DNA of 64,000 bases from contig NZ_LR215036.1 of the NCBI RefSeq assembly GCF_900660645.1, positions 434,001 through 498,000 on the forward strand. Direction: 5' to 3'. The DNA is from Mycoplasmopsis citelli. GTDB taxonomy: Bacteria; Bacillota_I; Bacilli_A; Mycoplasmatales; Metamycoplasmataceae. The notes beneath the pieces were generated by a model, which was given only the letters and a program-made list of their open reading frames with translations, was not told the DNA's origin and ran no database searches. Below are positions 35,940 to 50,868 of the stretch, in pieces (position 1 is the stretch's first letter; every line of letters starts with the position of its first letter). The position numbers and the translations under genes are program-made.

Positions 35940-37983
35940 ATGTAAATGCTCCTATATCAGGTACTGAATTGTTAAATAAAGCTGACTTATATTTTTTAAC
36001 AATAATTCTATATTCACCATTTTCAGGAACTTTATATTCTAATAGTTCGTCATTAGAGCTTCATGAATCCGATCGTTCAACAGTTACTCAACCTTCATCT
36101 CTCTTATATTTTTGTAAATATAAATCATAATCAGAAAATTTTAATTCTTGTTGTCTCTTTAAAGCTTCTTTGTTTTTTAATCATTGAGCATTAAGATGTG
36201 TGTCGTATCAATTATTAGTTTCTCTTTTTTCTGCATTTAATCTATTTAATCTATCTTTTTCAACAACATTGGCTCTAACACCACCGATATGGTTAAAAAG
36301 TCATCATCTATTTGCATTATAATTATAATTCGTAGGAATGTTCTCATCATTTATAAGCAATCCGGCATTAAACATTCAAGAAAGTGAAGCTTTTATAGTT
36401 TGACCAGAAGAAACCTGAAATCTTTCAGATTCTTCAACTATTTCATCTTTTTTATCATTAAAATCTACACTAAATGTTTTCAAATTATTAGCTGCTTCTT
36501 TCATTTTTTCAAAATCAGGAATCCCAGCTCCATATTTATCACTAAAACCGTTTCGTTTCTTTGTTTGTGTTGTATCGTTAGTAGAAACTGCAGAAGCACT
36601 TAAAATACTTTTAATTGAAGGTACTCTGTAATTTTCTTCATTATCTAATGATGATTTAATTCTCAAAAGCGTTGAGGTAAGACCAGTAATAACAGGTGCG
36701 GCATAACTTGTGCCATGTCGAATTGTATTTCCAGTTTTTTTAAATTTATAACTACCGGGAGCAGCTATAAAAGGTTTAGCTAACCCACTTTCTGATTTAT
36801 CGAGTTTATAATTTGAATAATAAGCTAATTTGTCATCTCTGACATCATTTCTATATACATCATCAAGAGCCCCAACAACAATAGAATTATATGATAATGC
36901 ATATCAATTAATTCAACCATGTTCATTGTTATCTTTAAAGTCTTCTGTGTTATTGTTTTCATTTCCCGAAGCAAAAACATTAACAACTCCATATTTTCTT
37001 GAAAGATAATCAACTATATAACTTTCTTCTAAATAAAATCTTCTTTCTCAATCGTTTGTAGCTCCATAGCTATGATTGATAATTTTAACATTTTTATCTT
37101 TGATGAGTTCTTCTAATCTTGTTTGCCATAAACCATTTTTATCAAACTGAGAAAAATAAAGTTTTGAGTGAGTATCAATCCCTTCATCTCCGCTTGCAAC
37201 AGAAGAAACAAAAGTTCCATGATCTTTGTGTTTCTTATATTCAGACCCTGTATAATTGTGTAAAACTTCTTCTCCATTGTACTTAAAATTATTAGTTTTA
37301 GATGAAAAAAATCTTCCATAAGCTTCTAAAACTCCTACTGAATATGGATAAACATCACTTGAATTTATGTCCCATTCTTTTTGTTTGGTGAAATTAACTG
37401 TTCTAAAAACATCATCTTTATTTAAAATGTCATATTGAGTTAAATCATCATCTGTATTGTAACCAAAATTATTTTCATACGGAGTAGAATAATTTAGTTC
37501 TTTTGAGGTATTAAAAAAGTTATTTTTATATACAATGAATTTAAAAATATTTTCTTTTGCTTGTAATTTTTTGACAAAATGTTCTCTATCTTTTTCATTA
37601 TTAAAATAAAACCACACAATTGGTGTTTCTTTACTGATTATAAACTCTTTAAATTTTACTTTCTCTTGCTTAACTAAATTTACAAAATCTAGATTTTGGT
37701 GTTCGATATAAGCTGAATTTGATAACTCATTTAAATTATCATATTTGTGATTTAAAAGTAACTTTAATTCAAAGTCATTATTGCTGTCTATAGCTCTTGA
37801 ATTGATAGATTTATTTTGAGAAAAGGATTCTCTAACTTCAAATTTTTCATTTTTGATACTATCATATCACTGTTTTTGAGTGCCTTGTTTATTTGCATAA
37901 ACTCCTATACCTGAAACAACAACTCCTGCAGATAAAAGACCTGTTGTAGTAAGTAAGAATTTTACTTTTATTTTGATTTTCAT
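35923..37983 (-). CDS. Subtilisin-like (S8) serine protease, membrane-anchored or secreted
   Basis: 686 residues from ATG 37983. The N-terminus has one hydrophobic segment (about residues 9-30) without a lipobox Cys. A pro-region-like stretch covers about 30-200. The S8 core has His in KDHGTFVSSVASG (near residue 253), the oxyanion Asn in VFASGNENNN and Ser in RHGTSYAAPV (near 425). At the place of the catalytic Asp the sequence is YSVGVLEAYGRF, so Asp appears to be replaced by Glu (near residue 219). A C-terminal domain of about 200 residues ends YKVPENGEYRIIVKKYKSALF..., beta-rich like a P or PPC domain. The gene overlaps lipoprotein B by 17 bases. Targets are unknown; host proteins or the neighbouring lipoproteins are possible. 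Confidence 0.85.
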
Positions 37984-38357
37984 TTTATACCACACATATT
38001 TCGAAAAAATTAATGATAAAAGCTCTATATTGATTAAAAGCTTTTATTTATATACATTTAAAGGCAAAATACTTAGCAAAAGCTATTAAATTTACTTTTG
38101 TTTTAAATCTATATAAAAATTATACTCTTTTATTAGGTTGTCAAATTGCTTTAATATTTTTTAAATAAAAAAATCTAAATTCTATGCTATATGGTTTGAT
38201 GTTTTGTAATTATCAAAAGAAAAGCGTGTTTAATTTTCTCTATAAAACGGTATATTTAAATTTATATAATAAATTCACTTAAGGAATCTGTTATATCTGT
38301 TATTTTTTAGCAAAAATAATGTTAAATGTAGTGTGAGATAACTAAATAAATAAAAAT
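37984..38357. other. AT-rich gap upstream of the S8 protease
   Basis: About 370 bases, very AT-rich, between the protease start and the terminator of lipoprotein C. It should hold the protease promoter, but no convincing box stands out. No gene seen. Confidence 0.4.
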
Positions 38358-38389
38358 AAAATCAGAACTTTTCATAGTTCTGATTTTTC
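38358..38389 (-). terminator. Terminator of lipoprotein C
   Basis: A 12-bp stem AAAATCAGAACT/AGTTCTGATTTT with a 6-base loop, a duplicate of the hairpin after lipoprotein A. Confidence 0.75.
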
Positions 38390-38402
38390 TTCACTATTTT
38401 TA

Positions 38403-39770
38403 TTATTCAACAGGTTTTTTGTCTTCATATAACGACTTGTTAGCTAATAAAAAGTCGTTAGTTTCTTTAAAGTTTAATTTACTATTAATTTTAACTTGAG
38501 AACCTTTTGGAACTAAAAGACCTTGATAAAAAATCCTTGGTTTTTGAGCTAAAGGACCCTTTCATGTATCATCTGAAACTTTAAAATTAAAATTAAATTC
38601 CCTTTCATCAATAAAAGCTAAGTTTATTTGCGATGCCGTAGAATTTAGCATTTTAATTAATTTAGCTGGTCTATTTGATGGTTTATTTGCTTTTTGAATT
38701 AATCGTTGCACGACAATATCGTGTGTTTTTAGTACTTCATTTAATTTTTGAGCATTTAAATAATTTTTTTCAAAATCATTAGTAATTTTATCAATAGTTA
38801 AAGGATGGTTTAATTTTTGAGCAACTTTTTGAATTGGAACAATAACAAATTCATTAAACTCATTAGCATTTTTTATGATATTTACCTTAGAAACTAAAGG
38901 TAATTCACTTAGTGAATCATTAGTTAAATCTTTTAAAATGAAATTTTCTTTATTAAAAATTCCTTGCTTGTTTTGTATCTTCATGATTATTTCTGAAATT
39001 TCAGATCTTTCATGAAATCAATCATAAAAATTTTCTGGTTTGTGAGCATATTGATTATATAAATCGCTAAATAATTGGTTGTTATCATCAGTGATTGTTT
39101 CTTTAAATTCAATTCTTTTTTCTTTAGGTACTATAATAACATTAAAAACGCTTTTTTCAGGTAAATCAAGTAAATGAGGAATTGCATGAAGACCACCTTT
39201 ATGATCAATTTGGGATGGATTAATTACCCAAATGTTTATATGATCTTCTTTTTCTTCTTTGATAGCATATTTTAAACCAATAGGAGAGCGATCGTCAGTT
39301 GATTCTAAAACTAAAATGTTATTATTTTTCAAAATATCATCAATGTTTTGTCCGTTTAAAAAATCAGTTTCAAAGATTTTTTGAATTTCTGCATCAGATA
39401 GAGTTTTAGGGATTTGGAGTTTTTGGTAAAATAAATTAATTTTTTTAGTAATATAATTTGAAAAATCTTGTTTTGATTTTATTAATACTTTAAAATCTTC
39501 TATGAAATGATTAAATTCTTTTTCTTTTTGTTTTAAGTCTGAATGGCCAATGAATTGATCAAAAATAATACTATTATTGGTTTTTATTCCTTGTTCATCT
39601 TGTTTAAGTCTAAGTAAATTTATAAAATAAGGTATTTTATCATCAGCATATTCTGAGTAATTTCCTTTATTTGTTTCTCTACCTAGCGTACAAGATACAG
39701 TTATTAGCGGCAATAAGGGTGTAGAAAAACCAACTAAAATATTTTTAAATAACTTTGATTTTAATGACAT
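38403..39770 (-). CDS. Lipoprotein C of the paralogue family
   Basis: 455 residues from ATG 39770 (MSLKSKLFKN, GGAG upstream). A TTG start 33 bases earlier is possible but does not match the paralogues. Lipobox PLITVSC. The half-repeats are FETDFLNGQNIDDILKNNN and FEKNYLNAQKLNEVLKTHD. The second half is very close to lipoprotein B (IFNKENFILKDLTN, QRLIQKANKPSNRPAKLIKM), which points to a recent duplication or gene conversion. It has its own terminator. Confidence 0.83.
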
Positions 39771-39958
39771 AGGTAAACACTCCTTTATTTTTTGTAAATT
39801 CAATTATAAAAGCTTTAATTTTTAATCATATTCTTTTTTACGATTTTTACATCACTATGAAAATTAGTTCTTGTAATTATTATCAGAAAATGTGTTTAAT
39901 TATCCTTGTAAAAAATAAGTGGATGCATTGAGTATTTAAAAAAATTAAAACACTAACT

Positions 39959-39990
39959 GAATAAATTTAAATGGTCATTTAAATTTATTC
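39959..39990 (-). terminator. Terminator of lipoprotein D
   Basis: A 14-bp perfect stem (39959-39972 with 39977-39990) and a 4-base loop. Confidence 0.75.
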
Positions 39991-39999
39991 CTTTGTATA

Positions 40000-41388
40000 T
40001 TATTTTTCTTCAACTTCGCCATCGATTTCAAAATCATCAACTTTTTCTACTTGATATAACGGCTTGCTAGCTAATAAAAAATCACTGGTTTCTTTAAAGC
40101 TTAACTCGCCATGTATTTTGACCTGCGAACCTTTTGGAACTAACAGTCCCTGATAAAAAATTCTTGGTTTTTCAGAAAAAGAATCATTTCATTTGTCATC
40201 GTGAGATTCAAAATCAAAATTAAGTTTTCTTTCATCAATAAAAGCTAAGTCTATTTGCGTTCCAGTAGAACTTGGCATTTTAACTAATTTAGCTGGCCTA
40301 TTTGATGGTTTATTTGGTTTTTTGATAAATCGTTGTATAACAATGTCATATTTTTCAAATATTTCCTTTAAAGTTGGGCGACCTGAAAAGATTGATCTAA
40401 AATCCTTAGTAATTGAATCTTCATGTAAAATATTATCCTTATCCGGAACATCTTTTTGAAAAGGAGCTACAAGAAATTCAATAAAATCATCAGGGTCTTT
40501 AATAATATGTAGTTTAGAATCGGTTTTAGAATCTAAAGGTAATTTACTGATGTAATCGTCAGTTAAATTTTTAAGAATGAACCTTTCTTTATTAAAAATT
40601 CTTTGTTTCTTTTGTATTCTTTTAATTCTTTGATCAATTAAAGTCCCTTCATGAAATCAGTCATAAAAGTTTTCTGGTTTATAAGGATATTGACTATATA
40701 AATCGCTTAATATTTGATTATTTTCATCAGTAATTGTTCTTTTGAATTCAAATATTTTGTCTTTAGGAAGTAAAATAACACTAAAAACGTTTTTTAAATA
40801 CGAAATTGGAAATGCTCCAATAAATTTTTCTTCTTGTTTTCTTTTAGATGGATTAATTGCTAAAATATTTACACGATTTTCTTTCTCTTCTTTGATAGCG
40901 TAATCTAAAGCAATAGGAGAATGATCATTAATTGATTCTAAAATTAAAATATCATTTTTTCTCAAAACAACATTAAGGCCTTGTCCACCTAAAAAATCAT
41001 TTTCAAAGATTTTTTTAATTTCTTCATCAGATAGAGTTTTAGGGAGTTTAAATTCTTCATATAATGAATTAATTTTTTTAGTAATTTTATTGAAAAAACT
41101 TTCTTTTGAATATATCCATGTATAAGGTCCATCTAGAAAACGATAAGAAAGTCTTTCTTTTGATGAAGATAAGCTTTTGCCAAATTGATCAAAGATAATA
41201 CTATTATTGCTTTTTATTCCCTGTTCATCTTGTTTAATTCTAAGTAAATTTGTAAAATAAACTTCTTTTTCATCTAAATTTTTTAAATAATCTTCTCTAC
41301 TTAATGAGCAAGATGCAGTTATTATTGGTAATAATGGTACAGAAAAACTAACTAAAAGAGTTTTTAATAACTTTGTTTTTAGTGCCAT
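40000..41388 (-). CDS. Lipoprotein D of the paralogue family
   Basis: 462 residues from ATG 41388. Lipobox PIITASC. The first half-repeat is FENDFLGGQGLNVVLRKND. The second is degenerate (FRSIFSGRPTLKEIFEKYD), with the NGQ motif lost. The C-terminus ends in an acidic tail (DDFEIDGEVEEK) not seen in A-C. Family features (LRIKQDEQGIK, LPKTLSDEEIK, RIFYQGLLVPKGSQVKIHG) are conserved. Function is unknown. Confidence 0.82.
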
Positions 41389-41497
41389 ATGTAAATTCTC
41401 CTTTTTTCAGATACTCAATTGTTAAATAATTGAATAAATTTTTGTCAGAAAAATAAAATAAACCTCTTAATTGGTTTAATTATAGCAAAATTAAAAT

Positions 41498-41548
41498 GAT
41501 ATAACCCCAAAAGTAGAAACTGAAAATGTAAACTTAAGGTTTTATATC
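41498..41548. repeat. 51-bp mini-element with GATAT/ATATC ends
   Basis: It begins GATATAACCCCAAAAGTAGA and ends AAGGTTTTATATC, with the same size and layout as the IS left end and the element at 30069, but with more changes in the core. Confidence 0.5.
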
Positions 41549-41575
41549 ATTATGTTATTTTTTTGCTATTAATTA

Positions 41576-42487
41576 TTACTGTTTTCTAATTTTAAATTCA
41601 GTTTTTATAAAGTAATCTCCCTGTCCAAAATCATATACTTGTTCAAGACTTAATCTATTTTTTTCTGTTTCTGTAAATTTAGCATAAAATTTCATTTTTC
41701 CATCTTTTTGTTCAAATTTAACAATGTCTGCCATTTTTCTTTTACTATCATAAAAAACCTCGGCTTTAACAAAAGTTACTTCATTATTAACTACAGCTCA
41801 TTTTTTATATAATTGTTCAACTGTTTCAACAGATTCAATAATTGGTTCTTCAGTGACTTTAGAACGAAATGTTTCTCCCTCTAAATTAACTGTAATATTT
41901 TCATATATTTTGCCAACGGGTTTTTTGGGTTTAGGTGTTGTAGAAACTGGATTTTGATTTGAAATAGTAGCTTTATTAGGTTTTGAATTTTTATTTTCTT
42001 TAGGTTTTGTTTGAGTTTGATTAGTAGCAGAAGATGTAGATTTTGGTGCATTATTTTGTGGTTTTATTGGTGGTTTTTGTTTATTTTTCTCTGATTTTAC
42101 TGCGTTATTAACTTTTGGAGTTTCTTTTTTAGAATCTTCAGAAAGTTTTGGATTATCGTTTTTTTGAATTTTTGAAGCAGGTTCTAATTTTAAAAGAGGA
42201 GATGTTTTTAAATCTTTAGCAGAATTATCAATTTCTTTTTCTTTTTTAATATCTTTAGAATTGCTATTTTCAGGTGCTATTTTTATCCCTGAAGTATTAG
42301 TTGTTGAATCACTTGTTTGACTTTGATTTGGTTGAGATGGACCTTTTGGTTTTTGGTCACTTAAATCTTGCGAAACTTTACCATCATCAGGTTCTTTTTC
42401 AGAAATAGAGCAAGATATCCCAGTTATTACTAAAATAGCAGGAGATGCTAAAATCCCTAAGTGTTTAAATATGTTTTTAGTTTTCAT
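41576..42487 (-). CDS. Lipoprotein with long low-complexity linker
   Basis: 303 residues from ATG 42487. Lipobox VITGISC, Cys near residue 26. About 165 residues of Lys/Pro/Ser/Asn/Thr-rich low complexity follow (for example PKSTSSATNQTQ, TTPKPKKPVGK). Then comes a compact C-terminal domain of about 100 residues with beta-strand character (ITVNLEGETFRSKV, NEVTFVKAEVFYD, KMKFYAKF, YFIKTEFKIRKQ). The linker would hold the domain away from the membrane. The domain is unrecognised. Confidence 0.78.
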
Positions 42488-42574
42488 AGTACGCTAATTA
42501 TATAGATAAGTAATTAAAAGTGGATTTGTTTCCACATTTTTTCACAATAATTAGGTTTTAAGTTACAAAAAGCA

Positions 42575-42597
42575 TAAAAAAGTACCTTAGCGGTACT
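42575..42597 (-). terminator. Terminator of the rRNA operon
   Basis: On the minus strand AGTACC and GGTACT form a short GC-containing stem, followed by six T. Confidence 0.7.
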
Positions 42598-42600
42598 ACT

Positions 42601-42668
42601 ATGCACTCTGAAAACTGAATAGTAATTTCTAAAATAATAATTTATTAAAATGTTTTAAATACATCTTA
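42601..42668 (-). other. 23S trailer arm of the RNase III processing stem
   Basis: On the minus strand TTACTATTCAGTTTTCAGAG is complementary, with two mismatches, to the leader CTTTGAAAACTGAATAGTAA at 45697-45716. Further pairing is available next to the mature 23S ends. Confidence 0.6.
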
Positions 42669-45557
<2,889 letters not shown>

Positions 45558-45854
45558 AAGTTATGTATTTTCCTATTGTTGATGTATTCAAAGACATTTT
45601 AATAAACTATTATTACTAATAATTTATAACTCGGTATCACAAAACAAATTGACTAATTGTTTTATTTGATGTCGTTGTTATATTAATTAAATATCTTTAC
45701 TATTCAGTTTTCAAAGAACATATTTGAGAGATTAAAGTTCTCTCAAAACTAGATATATATCACTTGGACTATTCAACAAGCTACATGACTGATTTTTAAA
45801 AAATAGTCTTTAAGGTAAATTAAACATCTAATTTAGATGTTTTTATGTACTCCG
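45558..45854 (-). other. 16S-23S spacer without tRNA genes
   Basis: About 297 bases, AT-rich, with no tRNA cloverleaf. It contains a local hairpin (TTGAGAGAACTTT/AAAGTTCTCTCAA type around 45724-45757), TTCTTTGAAAACT (boxA-like) and the arms that pair with the 23S trailer and the 16S leader. Confidence 0.7.
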
Positions 45855-47362
<1,508 letters not shown>

Positions 47363-47440
47363 AAATTGACTGTCATGTATTGTTATATATCTAGTTTTCA
47401 AAGAACTTTTTGAGTTGTTAGCTTTCTAATTATACTAATA
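47363..47440 (-). promoter_or_regulatory. 16S leader with boxA-like motif
   Basis: On the minus strand AGTTCTTTGAAAACTAGATA precedes 16S. AAAACTAGATATATA and ACATGAC recur in inverted form in the 16S trailer, so both ends can pair. AT-rich sequence upstream should hold the rRNA promoter. Confidence 0.5.
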
Positions 47441-47485
47441 AAAATTTTTTTCAAAAGAATTTATTAAAAATTTATTTTAAAAAAA

Positions 47486-47510
47486 TTAAAAAAATTAGCT
47501 TTAAGCTAAT
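47486..47510 (-). terminator. Terminator of ymdB
   Basis: ATTAGCTT/AAGCTAAT hairpin (47494-47510), with the stop codon inside and T-rich sequence after it on the minus strand. Confidence 0.65.
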
Positions 47511-48307
47511 ACATCTCTTTGGTTAATGGTAATAATTTGATTATCTTGTTTATTAGTATTTAAAATTAGTAAAACCGCATTTAATTGGGTAGGATTATCA
47601 CTAACTTCAAAGCGTTGCTTGGTATTAAAACGCATCTTATTATATACTGGTTCATAACTAGCTCCAATGGCACAATCTTGCGGACCAGTCATACCCACAT
47701 CGGTAATAAATAAAGTTCCCTTTGGCAAAGTTCGACCATCAGAAGTTTGCACATGGGTGTGCGTTCCACAGATTGCATCAGCAGTTCCATCTGCATACAG
47801 TCCAAAAACATTTTTTTCGCTGGTAGTTTCTCCGTGAAAATCTACAAAAACAAAATCATGCTCATACTTTTGAATAACATAATCAAAAGCATCAAAAAAG
47901 TTATTAGCAACATCTTGTTTTCATGGAGATAGCAATGGATTAAAGCTAATTCCCATTAGTGAGATAACCAACAACTTCTGCTTATTGACTTCAAAGACCT
48001 TTGCTCCAACACCTGGATAAATATCTTCAACATTTAAAGGTCTAATAATGTTACTATTATTAATAAAAGTTGCAATATCATCTTTAGCTCAAACGTGATT
48101 GCCCATAGTAATGACATTAACACCTAAACTCTTTAATTTGAGATAATCATTATAAGTTAACCCTTTACGCCCTGAAACATTTTCTCCTTGAGCAATAATA
48201 AAATCAGGCTGATATTGTTCCCTTAACTTAGGAAGTGTTGCTTCAAGGGTTTGTAATCCTCGTTTGCCAAAAATATCACCAAAAAATAAAATTTTAAGTT
48301 GTGCCAT
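47501..48307 (-). CDS. ymdB: YmdB-type metallophosphoesterase (2',3'-cAMP phosphodiesterase family)
   Basis: 268 residues. Metal-binding motifs of the calcineurin-like fold are visible: FFGDIFGKRG (Asp near residue 11), AQGENVSGRKGL (Glu, Asn), ITMGNHVW (GNH near residue 70), FVDFHGETTSEK and GTHTHVQTSD. All six usual ligand residues seem present. YmdB of Bacillus hydrolyses 2',3'-cAMP and affects biofilm and motility choice. The role in mycoplasmas is not known. It lies directly upstream of 16S on the same strand, with its own terminator. Confidence 0.92.
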
Positions 48308-48415
48308 AGTTAAAATAATTATAAAACATAAGTTTTTATTTAAAACTAATAATGAGAAATTGTTTAAACACTTTATCAGATAAAAAGTATCTTTTATATT
48401 GAATTATTTGTAAAG

Positions 48416-48449
48416 AAAAACTGATACAAATTATGTATCAGTTTTTTGT
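48416..48449 (-). terminator. Terminator of the coiled-coil/transglutaminase operon
   Basis: A 12-bp stem (48416-48427 with 48435-48446), just after the stop of the transglutaminase-like gene. Confidence 0.75.
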
Positions 48450-48461
48450 ATTAAATCTTAT

Positions 48462-50834
48462 TTAAATACTATCAGGTAAATCTAAATATTCATATTCTTT
48501 TGGATTTTTAAAAAACATTAATGTGGTTTCATATGAACCTAAATCAAGTTTAAATTGATTCATATATTTTGAATTACGTTCTAAAAATAAATCAATATCA
48601 TCTCTAAGTTCATATGTTGGATTTTCCGGATTTTCTCCTTCGAATAAATCAAAATTTGTTAAATCAATGGCTTTTCATCGATTATCAACTTTAACTTCAT
48701 TTCAAGCGTGATAACCACTAACAATAGTAGATTGAGGATCTCCTAAATATGGCCCACTAACAATTCTTACTGGAATATTCAAAATTGTAAGTGCCGCTGC
48801 TAAATTCATTGAATATCCAACACATTGAATTTCAGGGTCATTAGTAAAAATTTGAGCCGGATTATAAAATCCGTATCCATTATAGTTATAATAAACATTT
48901 ACAGGAAAATATAAATATAATGAATTAGTCGCAATATAATAGGCAACTGCTTTAATTTTAGTTTCGTCATTTCAATTTTTGTTAATAATATTTGGTAAAA
49001 CTTTTTTTCAATGATTAAATCATCTTTTATATTCGGGGATTGGATTAATTCAAGAGTCTATTTTTAGTTTTTTAATTTCTTCGTCACTATAATTTTCTGA
49101 TCCGTCGGCTGTAAATTGTCCATAAGTACTAAATAAATTATTAAATCTTATTCGTTTTGGATTTATTAATTCACTTTCTATACTTTTGTATTTGGCATCT
49201 GAAAATAAATTTGGTTTTTCAAACAAAAGATTATTGTAAATTTTATAATTTTCGTGTGATCCAATTTTTGGTTTGTCTTTGAGTTCTACTAGTTTTTGAT
49301 AGTCATAAAATTTTTTGTAATCAAAATTTTTTATTGAACTTCAGTCCAAAAATTGGTACTCTTTATTATCAAACAAATCTTTTTTAAATTTAAAAGTTGG
49401 TTTTTGAAAAGAAACTTTTGATAAATTAAGTCTATTAATTTCGTTACTTACTGCTATTTCTTTATTAAAATCTCCCGAAAAAATTTTTAGTCCTTTTTGT
49501 TTAACGTCATTGTCATTCACTTTTTCTGGGTTTTGTTCATTTATGTTTCAAAGTTTAAAATAGCTATTTGGTTGAAAATTAATTTGTCTTGCTAAATAAT
49601 CGCTAATTATTTTATTATCTTTAAATTTCGGATCTATTTGTAAAGCGGAGATATCTTTATCTTCAATTTTAGGGATTTGATCTTTTTTCTCTACAAAAAT
49701 TCAATTTCATCTTCGATAATATTTAAGCCAATTAGCGATAAATTCATCATTAACTAATATCTTTTTAAAATTTCCACTGTAATATTTATCTGGAGACAAA
49801 GAAAAGTCGTTATTTTTATCAATTCCTCATTGAAAATCTACATATTTATCATAATTATTTTGATAATAATATAAAAATTTTTTTAACCTTTTAAGTGGCT
49901 GAAGATAATATGGATGTTGTTCATATAATTTAATTTGTTCTTTTAATTTGTAAATATAAAAATCTTTGAGAGAATTTCTTACTACATTTGTCGGTTCTTC
50001 TTTAGCAGATCTAATTAAATTTAAAGATTTAGCATACAATTTATTTCATTCATTTTTATCGCTTTCCGAAGCAATCAATTCATTTTTACTTAAAAATGAA
50101 GATTTTCAAATTTTATATCTGCTAAAAAAAGAATTTCAATTACTTTTAAAAATTTCTAAATAATCTTTGAAAGTTTTTGCTCTTTCAATTTGTTCAATTT
50201 TTTTATTTATAAGCAATATGAATTTATCTAATGATGGAAGATTTGTGGTGTCTACCAAAACTTCTTGAAGATTAGATTTTAAAGTTTTTAATTTTTTGTT
50301 TTGTTCATCTGATAACAAATATTCAATTGGTTTTGGAATTGGTTTTGGAATTGGTTTTGGAATTGGTTTTTCGGTTCTTTTTTCTCCACTAATTAGAGAT
50401 TTGGTAACTTTATTATCTATATCTGGCGAAGTAGCCATTGAACTATTGGAGATATTTTTAATCTTCAAAACTTCTTTATCATCTTTTTTTGGCGAATCTA
50501 TAGGTATTTTTTGCTGGTTATTTTTAGGAATAACTTTTGGAGTTTTGGTTGTAATAGAATTGTTTTCTTTTTCTACTAAAACTATTGGTATTTTAGGATT
50601 TTTAATAGATTCTTCACCAGTTATAACGCGTTTTTCAGGGTTTTTTTCTATTGATGAGGTTATTTCTGCTTGTTCTATATTTTTTTCATTAAAAATATTT
50701 GAATTTTTTGTTTTTAAATTAGTTTTCTTAACAAAAACTAAAGGTAAAACAATCGTAGTAATTAAAACTATCCCACCAACTAACACTAATGATCATTTGG
50801 ATTTATTATACGATAAAACTTTTGAAAATTTCAT
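48462..50834 (-). CDS. Membrane-anchored transglutaminase-like protein
   Basis: 790 residues from ATG 50834. One N-terminal membrane helix (about residues 18-36) is followed by a low-complexity stalk (about 37-170). The stalk contains four PKPI-type units encoded by 12-base repeats. A long helical middle follows, then a C-terminal transglutaminase-like domain. The Cys-His-Asp triad is seen as IQCVGYSMNLAAAL (Cys near residue 671), SGYHAWNEVKV (His near 708) and WKAIDLTNFD (Asp near 721). Such domains act as cross-linking enzymes, peptidases or deamidases; the target is not evident. It follows the coiled-coil gene by 34 bases, so they form an operon. Outside location is inferred. Confidence 0.85.
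50324..50373 (-). repeat. 12-base in-frame repeats encoding PKPI units
   Basis: About four copies of ATTGGTTTTGGA on the plus strand. Unit changes keep the frame, so stalk length can vary without loss of the protein. Confidence 0.8.
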
Positions 50835-50868
50835 TTTTAAAATTGCCTTTCAAATTTCAAAAAATTCT

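Noticed and set aside
31284-41388. A MIB-MIP immunoglobulin-cleaving locus
   Set aside because: The lipoproteins show no similarity in length or layout to MIB, and the protease is S8 type, not the MIP/DUF31 type; only the general logic is comparable.
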